Of a stretch of DNA of 64,000 nt, positions 23,264 to 33,779 are shown piece after piece (positions within the stretch are counted from its first letter, which is position 1; every line of letters starts with the position of its first letter). The DNA comes from Camellia lanceoleosa (Eukaryota > Streptophyta > Magnoliopsida > Ericales > Theaceae). The DNA lies in NCBI GenBank assembly GCA_025200525.1, contig CM045759.1, forward strand, positions 6,758,001 through 6,822,000, given 5' to 3'. A program made the position numbers and the translations under genes. The notes beneath the pieces were generated by a model, which worked only from the letters and a program-made list of their open reading frames with translations, made no database searches and was not told where the DNA came from.

Positions 23264-23798
23264 CATTACCCTCTACAAAAACTGTTCGAGGAAGAGGGTA
23301 GAGGTAGAGGTCCTCATCTGGAGCGAACTCTCAATTCCCCGAGATAATGAAGTAATCATCTCCAGCTCCCTTGTTGGAGTTTGGGAGGTCGGCAACAATT
23401 TTGTACTCTGTAGACCTCGGTTTAAGGTAGTAAATATAGCCTTGCTCTTTTTTGAGGCCACACATGGTGTAGCAGTATTGGATGTCGGCTAAGGTAACCC
23501 TAGCATTCTCTTGTTTGGCTAAGGCTATTACACCATTTATGACTCGGTAGGAATTGATGGCAAGCTGCATTGTGTTCAACTTATAGTAGTGGATTATCTC
23601 ATGGAAGAGGCTGTCGAGTGGGAGCCTAAGTCCGCACTCAATAAAAGCTACAACGGGAAAGGGCATAGAATTAGTCGTGGGCATGATGGAGTCATCCTCC
23701 CCAGCCAACCTCAGATGGACGTCGGCGGGGATGGAAAACTCCCGCCTAAAGTATTCTAATTTGGTCGTAGTGTCTACCCTATGCCTCCACATACCCAT

Positions 23799-24801
23799 GA
23801 TATCAGCTTGAGGGGAAGGTATGAGACTTCGGAAGGGAGTGTTTTGTGACGGTTTTGAGTGACCTCGGCTAAAACCTAAGGGGAATTTGTTTCAGTTTTC
23901 CCTAAAAATTTGTGGATTCTACAAGCAAATCCCAAACCTAGATCTATGGAAATAAAGATTGAAGGCATGAATCTGGAAAAGACACAGAAAACAGAAAACA
24001 ATAACGTGTTTCAGAATCAAGAACAGTGATGAACTATCAAGAACACCGTAACAAAGTATGCACAAGGGTGCGAGGCCAAGAGTAGTGGCAAAAGTGAGCA
24101 AATTTGTGAAACAGTGTGTGTATTCAGGACACGAATTGGGCAACAGCAAAATCGTAGAATAAACGTGCTCAGATGCGTGATTCATAGATCAAGAACTTGA
24201 GTAAAACAGCAATGACAACAAATAAATAAAGTAGAGCTTTTGAAGAAAAACAAGAAAGGAACAGTGACTCACCCAAGAAAAATGAAGCCGAAGTGAAGTT
24301 TGCTGGGATCAGACGGTAGCCAGAAGCAAGGAATTGTAGAAACTCGACGGAGGAGAGCGTAAGACTGGTTGCAAAAAGCTTCGCAAAAGCAATAATGGAG
24401 GATTTAGCAGAGTAAAAGGGAGAAAGAAGTTTTTTGCACAAAGATAGCGGTGTAAAATGAAAAAACGAAGAGAGTGGGTGCTAGTTTTGTCAAAAATGCG
24501 AAAAGGCGGCAAAAAGAAATAAATGAGTCTAGAACGACATATATGTCAGACGCCAGACGCCATAAAACGACTTGAATAAGCGTGTATCGAGACCACGGTC
24601 CGATGAGAACGGAGCGTGGTAGAAACGGTTGAACTATTGTGCGTGACAGCTCATACGCGTGATAAAACTCTTAGAGTTCTTGGTTTAAATGAAGCAATGA
24701 CCTCGGCTGATAGGAAGATCTCGATAAATGGGTGATACAGCAAGATAGCCGACATGCTATATGATATAGGTTCCATCACCTCAGGATGCCGAGGTAATAG
24801 A
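23799..24801. other. Leader of the accessory gene / region before the Tat 3' LTR
   Basis: About 1 kb between the accessory ATG (minus) and the polypurine tract (plus). It should contain the antisense promoter. Part of it matches, inverted, the text at 43400-44045 and, in direct orientation, 57290-57800. Short minus-strand frames at 23919-24512 are not conserved, and I do not call them. Confidence 0.5.
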
Positions 24802-24815
24802 GCCTAGGGGGGAGT
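24802..24815 (+). other. Polypurine tract of the Tat element
   Basis: The run AGGGGGGAG, preceded by the conserved GGTTCCATCACCTCAGG...GAGGTAATAGA segment, lies directly before the LTR start. The same arrangement occurs at 43389-43440 (inverted) and 57760-57808. Confidence 0.8.
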
Positions 24816-25363
24816 TGTGGGGATATATTTTCTGAGTACCAACACGTGGCCAAAGTGACGCTAACGCGTCAGCCGAGGTGCCACTTGTCCTGGTCATGAC
24901 GCCAAGATTATCTCGGCTAGGCCGAGGTTATCTCCGAAGATATCAAAATCTGGGATAAGCGGATAAGGGATAAGAGTCCTAGAATGAGGAATGACCCCAA
25001 CTTGGATAAGGATAAAGCTCTTAGGGAGTTTATCTTTATCTATTGAAGAGTCTAGGATAAGCACTGAGCAGAAGTCCATTGAAGCTAGGCTTCTATTGGG
25101 ACTAGGATTGAATTAGCTATAAAAGAAAGGCACCCCAATGGGTCTAAGGTACGCAATTTATATTCAGAATAATGAGTTAAGCACTATTGATTATTTTTTA
25201 GAGATATTTGATTACTAATTTAATCATCAGAGTGTCCCCGGGTAGATGAACCACCGTCGGAATCTCTTCTTTTCTGTTGCAGGTTATTCAGGCGCCATCT
25301 ATTCTTCCAATGCTCTCCAGTTGAATACTGAGTTGGCAGTGTGGTCAGAAAATCACTCACACA
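24816..25363 (+). repeat. 3' LTR of the Tat element (about 548 bp)
   Basis: The LTR begins TGTGGGGATATATTTTC after the polypurine tract and ends near CTCACACA. It contains a TATA-like CTATAAAAG at 25118-25126. It aligns over its length, much diverged, with the inverted LTR at 42879-43388. No 5' LTR exists because the element is truncated on the left, so no target duplication can be checked. Confidence 0.75.
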
Positions 25364-26594
25364 GTAATATTATGAACTCAAGAATTTTAGTAAAAAAATA
25401 TTTAGTATAAGCATTGTGTGGTTGAGATTTATGAGATTTATTTTAAGTATGAATTCTGTTATACAAAATTGAATTTAGATCATACATTACAATTCAAGAT
25501 AAATTGCTTGAATTTTATTTTATTTTATTATTATTATTATTATTTTTAGTCTTTATCTTTTTTCTGTTTGAAGATTAAAACAAAATACATACACGTGTGA
25601 CCTGTACTAAGGACAACAACATTAGCAAACTTGGTATTTTAAGTCTGCTTGGCCAGCTCAGAGAACGCATACAATATTGGATATAGCCCCATTGTATGAC
25701 ACGACTCCACTAGCCTTATCCTTTTTTTTTTTGAACAACTAGCCTTATCCTTGTATGGTGAAAGCAAGAAAACAAAAGAGAAAAACATCATCCTGATCCA
25801 CTACAATCCTACAGGCTACATGGTGCATACTTGAACATCACCACGTGGGTTGTCACAAAAGGGTACAGTGAAGGTAGATCCCTCTGTTTAGTGAAGTTAA
25901 TTTGAGTTACTTAGAGTTTATTTTAGAAATTATTTTTTTATTAAAATCTGCATTAAATTAGTTAGAGGAATTTTTACTTACAATTTATTAAGTAAAAATA
26001 TTTTAAATAATTTTTTTTAAAATTATTATTTAAAAATTGAGAAAGAAAGGACAAAATAGAAGGTAAAATGATCTTCCATCAACCAAACCAATGGATTGAA
26101 TTAGTAATTTCAACTCTTTTACGAGAATGTTAATTCGATTATGAGAAGTGATTGACGGTCTATAGGATTAGCAATCACATGCTATTTCTCTGTAAATAAA
26201 CATAGTTTAAGTAAGACTCACAAATTGTTAATTTAAATATGTTGTGTAATTGATTTGTATTTCTTTAGGGAGAAAAAATAAATAAATAAATACCATCAAC
26301 ATAAGATAATTGCAATGTCATAGAAATACATACAATTTATGCATTAGATTGTATAACTAACTCTTGTACTTTTATCTTTATGCAATTATTTTAAATTTAT
26401 ACCATTTTATTGCAGTTGTTCCTTTCTTTTTTTTTTCTTTTTTTTTCTTTTTTTTTTTCTTTTTTTTTTCAAATCATTAAAACATTTAACCTTTGTTTTC
26501 CAAGTGGATGAGTGACAGGAAATGTGGATCCCACAAAACAGACTTAAAAGATAATGTGGGGGCACTTTGGGAAAATTGGTAAAGAAAAATGTTT
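25364..26594. other. AT-rich spacer, no gene
   Basis: Poly-T/C tracts (about 26425-26470), short TTA repeats and many stops in all frames. I see no gene or clear element. Confidence 0.6.
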
Positions 26595-26734
26595 GGGGCC
26601 CTAATTTTGTGGCTTAAAAGTGGTTTAAATAGCTAAAACGACGTCGTTTTGGCCATTTGAATGTTGTTTTGTACTCAGAACGACGTCGTTTTGGCAATTT
26701 TAGTCACTTTTAAGCCACAAAATTTAGGCCCCCT
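26595..26734. mobile_element. Foldback (MITE-like) element carrying ACGACGTCGT palindromes
   Basis: The left arm GGGGCCCTAATTTTGTGGCT continuing into TAAAAGTG (from 26595) is mirrored by CACTTTTAAGCC...AGGCCCCCT at 26705-26734. The loop holds two copies of the AACGACGTCGTTTT palindrome, at 26635-26650 and 26678-26692. The target site is not resolved. Confidence 0.65.
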
Positions 26735-27014
26735 ACCATTGTTGATTGGTAAGAAATTAATTTTTTTATCCAAAACAATTCAATTTTTGTCAAAAAAATC
26801 ACTAAAAAGGTTAAAAAAAATTAAAAAATTAATTTTTTACCAACTTCTCCAAACACTGCTGTGCAACATAAGGTCTCAGTTATCCTTTGGAGGAACTTGA
26901 TAATTGCTAAGATGTCCATTTCTAGTAAGAGTTTCTATAAATGGGCCCACAAAATTGTGTGAGGTAGACCCCACACACAGTCTTTTGCCCCCAGTTCTTC
27001 ATGTGGGCTGCTAA

Positions 27015-27816
27015 GACCATCTCCAACGGTTAACCAAATCCAACACCAAATTTAAATTTTGATGAAAAAGGCCCCTTTTCATGCTCCAACCGTTTCATCA
27101 GATTGATATCAGAATGAGATTTGACAAAAAATCATCAAACCGAGAACCAAACCCGATTTGGTGAAATCACTTTATTCTTGGCAGATTGAAGGGCGACAGG
27201 TCAACCAACCGGTTGCGGGGTTGACCAACCCGATGGGTTTCCTTTATTTTTGTGGGTTCAAAAGGTTCAAACAGGTTAAAAAAAAAAAAAAAATTAAGCT
27301 ACCCGGTTGACCGGTCGGTCAACCAACCGGTCACCCACCTGCAAACAAAACTGGTGAATTGCGTACTGAAGAGTTTGGGAAGGATGAAGACTCCCTGAAA
27401 CAAAGGCAAATAAAGGAAATGATGAATTGGTAAGGAGAGAGAAAAGTTGAGATGGATGGGATTTCAAGGATGAAGACTTCATTGATTGAAATTATTAAAA
27501 GGAAAAAGTGGGCTTTGACATTCACCAGTCCTTATTCATCTCCACTGATAGTCCTTATTCATCTCCACTGATGCCACTGACTTTGAAATCCACTGATGCA
27601 AATCCATTGATGCAAATTCATAGATAATAAACAACCTCATCTTCCTCCTCCTCTGCCACAGAAAAGAACAGAAAAAAAAAATGGCCTCTGAATTCGACCA
27701 GAGTCGCCCCTCCCCCTTTTGATGCTCACCGTTGGAACGAGTGGTATCAAATCGGAGAAAGAGTGATTTTTTTACTCAGATTTGGTGAAAAGTTTGATGA
27801 ACCGTTGGAGATGCTC
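27015..27816. mobile_element. Harbinger/Tourist-like TIR element with TAA target duplication
   Basis: The left end GACCATCTCCAACGGTT and right end AACCGTTGGAGATGCTC are inverted repeats with one internal mismatch. They are flanked by TAA on both sides (27012-27014 and 27817-27819). A 3-bp T-A-rich duplication is typical of the PIF/Harbinger group. Inside are GGTCAACCAACCGG-type words in both orientations (about 27190-27335) and a short direct duplication of CTTATTCATCTCCACTGAT at about 27529 and 27550. No transposase is visible. Confidence 0.7.
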
Positions 27817-27819
27817 TAA

Positions 27820-29618
27820 GGTCATGCAATTTGTCAAAAAAATAAACCAAAAAATAAAATATTTAACATTGTATCAAATTTAATATAAAATTTAGTAATT
27901 TAATAATATTATTTGTGTTGACTCAACTCATTTAAAAAAAAAAAAATGTGTTTGAGCCAATTATATGGACAAAATGAAGCAAACCAATAGCCTCAATGTG
28001 GCAAACTAGTATTTATACCAGCAACATTGTTAAAAAAACAATATTTTAGACACGTAAATTTGAAGTATCATCGTTACATCATAAATGGTTATGAAAGAGA
28101 TGGCTCATATATTTTTATTTCAAAATTAAAAATGAATTATGGTTTTTTTTTTTTTTTATACCATACATAACAATTGTAAATTTGATATTGCATTTTTAAC
28201 AATGAGCAGTGAAATGTTTTTAAAAAATTCAATTTTGGGAGACCAATTGGGTCCTACACTAAAGAGGGGTAGATGTAACTAGTGTACTGGGGACCACCCA
28301 CACTTGATGACCAAACTATTGGGGACCACGGATTAGGTGACATAACCCAAGTGCCCACAAATAGAAATCTTGAAGACGGCTTGGTACAAATCTTTAAAAC
28401 CATTTAATTGAGTCTTCCCCTCTCTCTTTCTCAAAATTATTAGGTGGACTTGAGTACGCCTCACTAATCACTCATCACAAAAATGTCATGCTCCCCTACT
28501 ATGTTACTTTTTTGTTTCTTTATAACCTGTCATCAAAATGTGTGTCTCATTTTCTCCGCTAACTATAATATTTTTGAGGCATCAGTTAACTATACCGCAA
28601 GACCACACTTCTCTATCTATTTTAGTTTCTCATATTTTCCTCTAACACTTTTTAGGGACTCATAGATTGAGTTAAGTCAAGTAAACTTTTATTTGTTATT
28701 TTTTCGAACTTAATTAGATTTGAACAAATCAATTTATATATGACCATTTAGTTAGCAGATGCGGATTGAACATACTATATAGATTGGCAAGTGGATGTAG
28801 ATTTGTTTGGGAGACTTGACTATTTTGGGCATTTTTCGAACTGCTTTTTGGTAAATTTTTATTATTTTGGGATCAAAATTTTTTATTCTTCATTTTTTAT
28901 AAGAAAAATAAAGGTTTAACTTTCATATTTCTTAAAATTACTAAAAAAATTATTTTTTTTTTAAAACATAAATCATAAAAGTATAACATCATTTTCTTAG
29001 GAATATTGGCAGATCTAATTAGATTGGATGACCTCTCATCTGCCATCCCTCAGAACTTAGACAGATTAGGAAAAATGCAATCGCATTCGCATACTCGGAA
29101 CCGTCCATTCTGTGGTGGATTGATTCAGTATTCGATTTTGAGAGATCAGATAAATACTTACCCAACCCTAACATCTTTATTTTTTTAAGGTGAAAATTCT
29201 AGTTCATAATTTCCATTAAAAGTCAAGCTTCAGTCTCTAATCTAACGTACTCAAATATATATATATATACATAAACCAAATCATGAAATAATAGCATGTT
29301 TAAACTAATATTTATTTTGCTAATTGAATCTAATTAACCTCATTACCCTGTCAAAATTTTGTGCATAATTTATGTAACATTAGACTTACATTTGAACATT
29401 TATATATAAAATCATTTTCCTAGACTTATAATTTGATTCTTGTTGTATGGCCAATTTATAATTCTGAATTCAACAGTGCTTTTACACTTGCTTTATATAT
29501 ATATATATATTTGATAACCGATCTTAGTGAGGCCCTTTGAACCCATTTAAGAGTGCAAACTTAGAATATATATAATCAATTGTTACGTATAAAGTAAAAT
29601 AAGATATTAGTATTGAAA
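27820..29618. other. AT-rich spacer, no supported gene
   Basis: Small frames at 28483-28665 and 29006-29188 have no recognisable motif, repeat partner or upstream signal. AT dinucleotide runs are at about 29256-29270 and 29495-29510. I see nothing else. Confidence 0.55.
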
Positions 29619-29730
29619 AATGCTTAGTAGTTCGAATTTGTGTAGCCCGAATAGCTTGAATGGATCAAAACGACGTCATTTTGAGACATTCAAGTCATTC
29701 GGACTATTAAAATTCGAGTTATCAAGCATT
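29619..29730. mobile_element. 112-bp near-perfect foldback element
   Basis: The sequence reads outward-in as AATGCTTAGTAGTTCGAATTT ... CCCGAATAGCTTGAATG, then the centre CAAAACGACGTCATTTTG, then the inverse arms CATTCAAGTCATTCGG ... AAATTCGAGTTATCAAGCATT. Only a few positions fail to pair. Its transcript would form a long hairpin. Confidence 0.85.
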
Positions 29731-30814
29731 GTTGATTAGTATTAAACTTAAGATTTCTTGAATAGAATCTGAATTGTTTGCAGTTCACGTTGACCCTCAC
29801 TTACAGCTTTTGTTGTTGAAGTGTCAAGCACAAAATAGCTTTTCAATGCTTCAAGCAACGCTCATCCTATCATTATTTGAAATAAAACTCTTTGGGTTAT
29901 GTTTCCTTCAATTTCGTTTTTGTATTTTTAAAATTAAAAATAATAAAAAGTTCAAAAACACCTATTGATTTTATTGTTGTGGAAAAATCTTAGAAAATTG
30001 AAAATAACATTTTAATATTCTTAAAAATTGAGTGGAGAAAAATGAAAAATTTTAGAAAGAACCCTAAAAATTAAGATATAGTCAACTGAAAAATAGTTCA
30101 CCGAATATGTTTTTTGTAAAATAAAACCAAAAACAAAAGCATAACCAATATGAATTCCAATTTATATAATAAATGAAGACATCTTGATATGGCTCATCTA
30201 CATTCAAGCTACAATAATCCCATTCTTCTTTATATAATTTTTTTTTTTTTTTTTTGCTGGGAACCACTCACATCTTTCATTGTCACAACCTTATCTTTGA
30301 ATTAAAGTAGTCGTGTTGTGATGTAATATGGTAGAGAGAGAGAGAAAAGAGCTGTAGGTGAGGGGGCCATGATTTTTGGATAGCATAGAGACATCCCTTA
30401 TAATTTTTTGTGGATGTTTGAGAAGTGAGTTTTTTTTTTTTTTTTTTTTTGTAGGTCTTTTTAGTTATAGGATATTATTAGAAATTTTTTTTTTTTGTGT
30501 TTGAAAAGATAGTTAGATTTTTTTGTGGTTGAATCTGATGTTTATAAGAAAAAAAGTGAAATGATTATGAAGTTTGATGTGATATTTTGTTTAGATTTAT
30601 TTTTTTTGACTTTGTAACTAATTTGTCTTTTAGTGAAAAGAAATCAAAAATAAAAAAAACATCTTCCCAAATAGCGCCCATTACCCATTATGTTATAGGT
30701 AAACGGTAACCATCACCCATTATCTTAAATATTTGGTAATTGTTTTTTTAGTAATTTTTTTACAATCATTTTAATTTAATGAATTTTTTCTATTTTTTTA
30801 TAACAAATTTGCAT
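29731..30814. other. AT-rich spacer, no gene
   Basis: Poly-T runs (30239-30255, 30429-30450) and (GA)n-like text at about 30333. No coding or element borders are recognised. Confidence 0.55.
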
Positions 30815-31987
30815 TTTTATATTATCCCTACAACATATAAGAGTTTTAAAGTTCAAAAATTTTTTTATCTTTAAAAGTGAATTTTTTGTTGCAAAAGACA
30901 TTTGGAGACTAATTTCTATCGTCGTGAAGATAGTTGCTAAAAGATCGTTCTGAAAAGTCAAAAACAAGTTTTTAGCGATAAAATTTTGAAAATATCACTA
31001 ATAAATAGATTTTTATGGACAAAATAATTTAGTCTCAGAATGATTTATTTTTGAGAAAAAAAATTTGGTCCCAAAATGATAATAATTCATTACTAATATC
31101 TAATTTTCGTTACTAAAAATAAAATCACAACACTTTTCGCAACAAAAATATTTGGTCCTTAAAAAATAATTTAGTCCCTAAATTTTGGTCTCTAAAATCT
31201 TAGGCCTGGTTTGGGGTGATCTAATTCAGCCAAAAAGTCAAAAAGTTACTCCAAAATCCAAAAAGATATCACTATTCACCCAAAAAAAAAAAAATAATAA
31301 TAATTTTGTATTACCCAAAGTACATACAGATTTGACCAACAGCCAGCTGTTGTCAGCGGCAGTGCAAGCGTAGGAAATGATTGGGAATGATTGGGTGTGC
31401 TTGGCACACACTGTTGTTTGGCTTGTGGGGCTATCACGGGTCCCGTTTTGATAATCTGAACCGTTAAATGTGTAGAACTCGTCGAGTACTATATGTCTGC
31501 AAAAAATCACATTGATCGGATATCGATAACTATATGATCAGATCAGTTATGTACGACAAATGGATGGTGTTATAATTAATGATTGAAAAATAAATATATC
31601 TGATCAGATAGCTATCGATATCCGATTAACGTGATTTTTTATAGGTACATAGTGTTCGATGAGTTATACACATTGAACGGTTCAGATTATTAAAATGGGA
31701 CCCGTGATGACCTCCACGGACCAAACAAAACCGTGCAGTGCTTTGTAAAAAAAATAGCCAATAATTTCCAACTTCTCTCACACTGCCGAATGGTACAGCT
31801 GGGGCCCACCTGTCACTATTTACCTCTTACACACTCTTTTTATACATTTTTTTAATACACATTTTTCCAAAAAAATCCAAAAAGTTAATCCAAACCTCCA
31901 TATTTTTTTCTCAACTTTTTTAGTCCAAAAAGACAAAAAGTGCACTTTTTTAGTACACCCCAAACCAGCCCTTAATTTTTTATAGTG
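30815..31987. repeat. CACTA-like dispersed repeat, copy 1 (interrupted)
   Basis: 30815-31199 matches 41510-41900, including AACATATAAGAGTTTTAAAG, TTTTGAAAATRTCACTAATAAAT and AACAAAAATATTTG. The last bases, AATTTTTTATAGTG, appear only at 31975-31988, because a 769-bp element has inserted at 31203. TTTAGCGA/TCGTC-type words and a TATAGTG/CACTATA end suggest a CACTA-related non-autonomous element. Confidence 0.6.
31203..31971. mobile_element. Tourist-like element with long internal inverted repeat
   Basis: The ends GGCCTGGTTTGGGGTG and CACCCCAAACCAGCCC are inverted repeats flanked by TTA (31200-31202 and 31972-31974), as in PIF/Harbinger-type miniature elements. Inside, two arms of about 110-125 bases (about 31424-31537 and 31592-31716) are inverted copies. 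For example, ATCGATATCCGATTAACGTG on the right mirrors CACATTGATCGGATATCGAT on the left. The element sits inside the CACTA-like repeat. A shorter relative is at 41909-42048. Confidence 0.8.
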
Positions 31988-33101
31988 TCTACTTAGATTA
32001 GTTGGACTTGAAAACTTAAAATAATAAATAAATAAAAAGTCTACTGACAAAAAAAAAAAAAAGGATTAAAAATAATCTTTAGTGTGTCCTTTTTTTTTTA
32101 ATAATATTTTTCAAAAAAAAAAAAGAAAAAAAAAAGATCTTTCTAAACTAGACAAGTAAAGTAAAAATGTTGATACAAATTTAAAAATATAAATATATTA
32201 CTAGAAACAAAAAAATATATATATACAGTTCAAAAAAATGCTGATAAAAAAAATAATAATCCAAAAAAAATGACAAACAAAAAGTAAAAAAAATGACTTT
32301 TTTATTTGTTGCCAAACAAAAAATATATATATATATATAAATCATACAGGACAATAAATTTTGTAATTAATAATCATAATGATGTTTTTTTAATGACTTT
32401 CTAGTATAAAAAAAATGATTTTTTTAATTTTTTACACAAAAAAGTCACAAAAAATTAATTTTTTTAACAAAAAAAGTTAAAAAAATTAATTTTTTACTAA
32501 CTTTTTAAAACACCACTGAATAGGTGTTAGTGTCAACACTATTAAAACTGTGTAACACTTTTTATTTCCAAAATTATTCAACAAAATTTACTTTTGAACT
32601 ATTTATAAAACTTTTATTTGTCTTAAAGGTAAAATTGTAATTTCAACTATTCAAAACTAATAATTTATGTAATTGTCGCGGTTATATTACACACATAATT
32701 TATGAGATATATATTGTGTATGTACATATATACATGAGACAGTATCTTTGTTTCACTTTCATTTTTGATAAATAAAAATTAAAATAAGAAAAAAATTGTT
32801 AAAATATCAAAATAACTTGGTGTTTCCTAAAACAACTTATTTTTATAAATCTTTTAATATGTTTTTTTTTTAAATAAAATAAAATAACAGAAAATGATAC
32901 CAAAATTGACCAAAATTTCATTTGTATCATATCCTTAGTATGTCACACCCATTAATGTACCTAACATCCATCTACAGGCAAGCATTTTATTATTTTGAAT
33001 ATGAAAGAACTGATATGAGATATATATTGTTGATTGAATGATTCATCACTTGATGAGCTCGAGAATAATAGTTTGGAGTAGATATACTTGAAACTATACA
33101 A
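31988..33101. other. AT-rich spacer, no gene
   Basis: Extremely A/T-rich with TA runs (32208-32225, 32325-32340) and AAATTAATTTTTT palindromes at about 32450-32500 that resemble text at 26755-26840. No gene is seen. Confidence 0.55.
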
Positions 33102-33106
33102 AGTCA

Positions 33107-33764
33107 TCTTAGGAAAAATATATGATTCTCCATAAATAAATTAATCAATGGGAATAAAAACTAATGTGAAAAAATTAAATAAAAAACAACACAAGAATTT
33201 TACGTGGTTCTCTCAATGTGAAGTACGTCCACGGGATCGAAATCTGATTCCACTATCAATCAAATAGTTTCCAAATGATTACAAACGAGACACGAATGGT
33301 CTCACAAACCACCGTTAGGTGAATTCCAAATAATCACAAATAAACAAGAGAAAAGACCTCATCAAATAGATGAACAAAAATCTTCAGAACTAGAGTTGAA
33401 GAAGACCCAAAATAACGAACCAAATCAACTTCGAATCAGAGATAAACAAACTGCTACTCACAAAGCAAAATCCAGCAGATTGATTACCCAAGTCCCGAAA
33501 TCAATTAGCCGCTACACTGTTTCCACCGAATTGAATTGTAGCTGCTACTCTACTCCGGAACGCAAGCAAAACAATATATATATATATATATTGTTAAATC
33601 TTAGATTTATTTCATCAAAATCTAGTTGTTATCAAATTGAATTAGGTCTCCAAAAAATTAGATATAATATATATAAAATATATTATACCCAAACCAAACC
33701 AAATTAGAATTCTTTTAACAAACCAATTGGGTCTCAAACTCCAATAAGGAGATATACCCTAACA
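33107..33764 (-). repeat. Copia 3' LTR (left copy)
   Basis: It matches 37792-38445 along its full length and ends AACA on the plus strand next to the internal region. The terminal TG is mutated on the outer side (TCTTAGG instead of TGTTAGG). Confidence 0.95.
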
Positions 33765-33779
33765 ATTCTCCCCTTATCG
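33765..33779 (-). other. Copia polypurine tract
   Basis: On the minus strand ATAAGGGGAGAAT lies directly before the TGTTAGGG LTR start. Confidence 0.85.

Larger units (their letters stand above)
21533..23798 (-). pseudogene. Antisense accessory gene of the Tat element, copy 1
   Basis: Antisense to pol and read right to left from an ATG at 23798. I infer three exons, 23798-23264, 23168-22375 and 22286-21533, about 690 codons. Exon 1 resembles the plant 'putative gypsy-type transposon' (Transposase_28-like) family, with LRLPLDSLFHEIIHYYKL, LAINSYRVINGVIALAK and a YYLKPRS region. Exon 2 holds basic, possibly nuclear-targeting stretches (PKSKPKRIKK, RSKRPRS). Exon 3 is a long Ala/Lys/Glu coiled coil, then CNKGFTLGW and a C-terminal VLDLT motif followed by acids. 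A TGA interrupts exon 1 at about 23328, and frame breaks lie near 22870-22960 and 21770. The second copy at 53850-56176 is collinear. The molecular function is unknown, and nothing shows transposase activity. Confidence 0.75.

Noticed and set aside
21533..23798. Accessory gene read as an ordinary host gene or active transposase
   Set aside because: It lies between Tat integrase and the Tat 3' LTR, and it recurs with the same Tat ends at 53850. No DDE or other transposase catalytic pattern is visible despite the family's historic name.
28483..28665. Small 60-codon hydrophobic frame
   Set aside because: There is no repeat partner, no start context and no recognisable motif; it is consistent with chance in AT-rich DNA.
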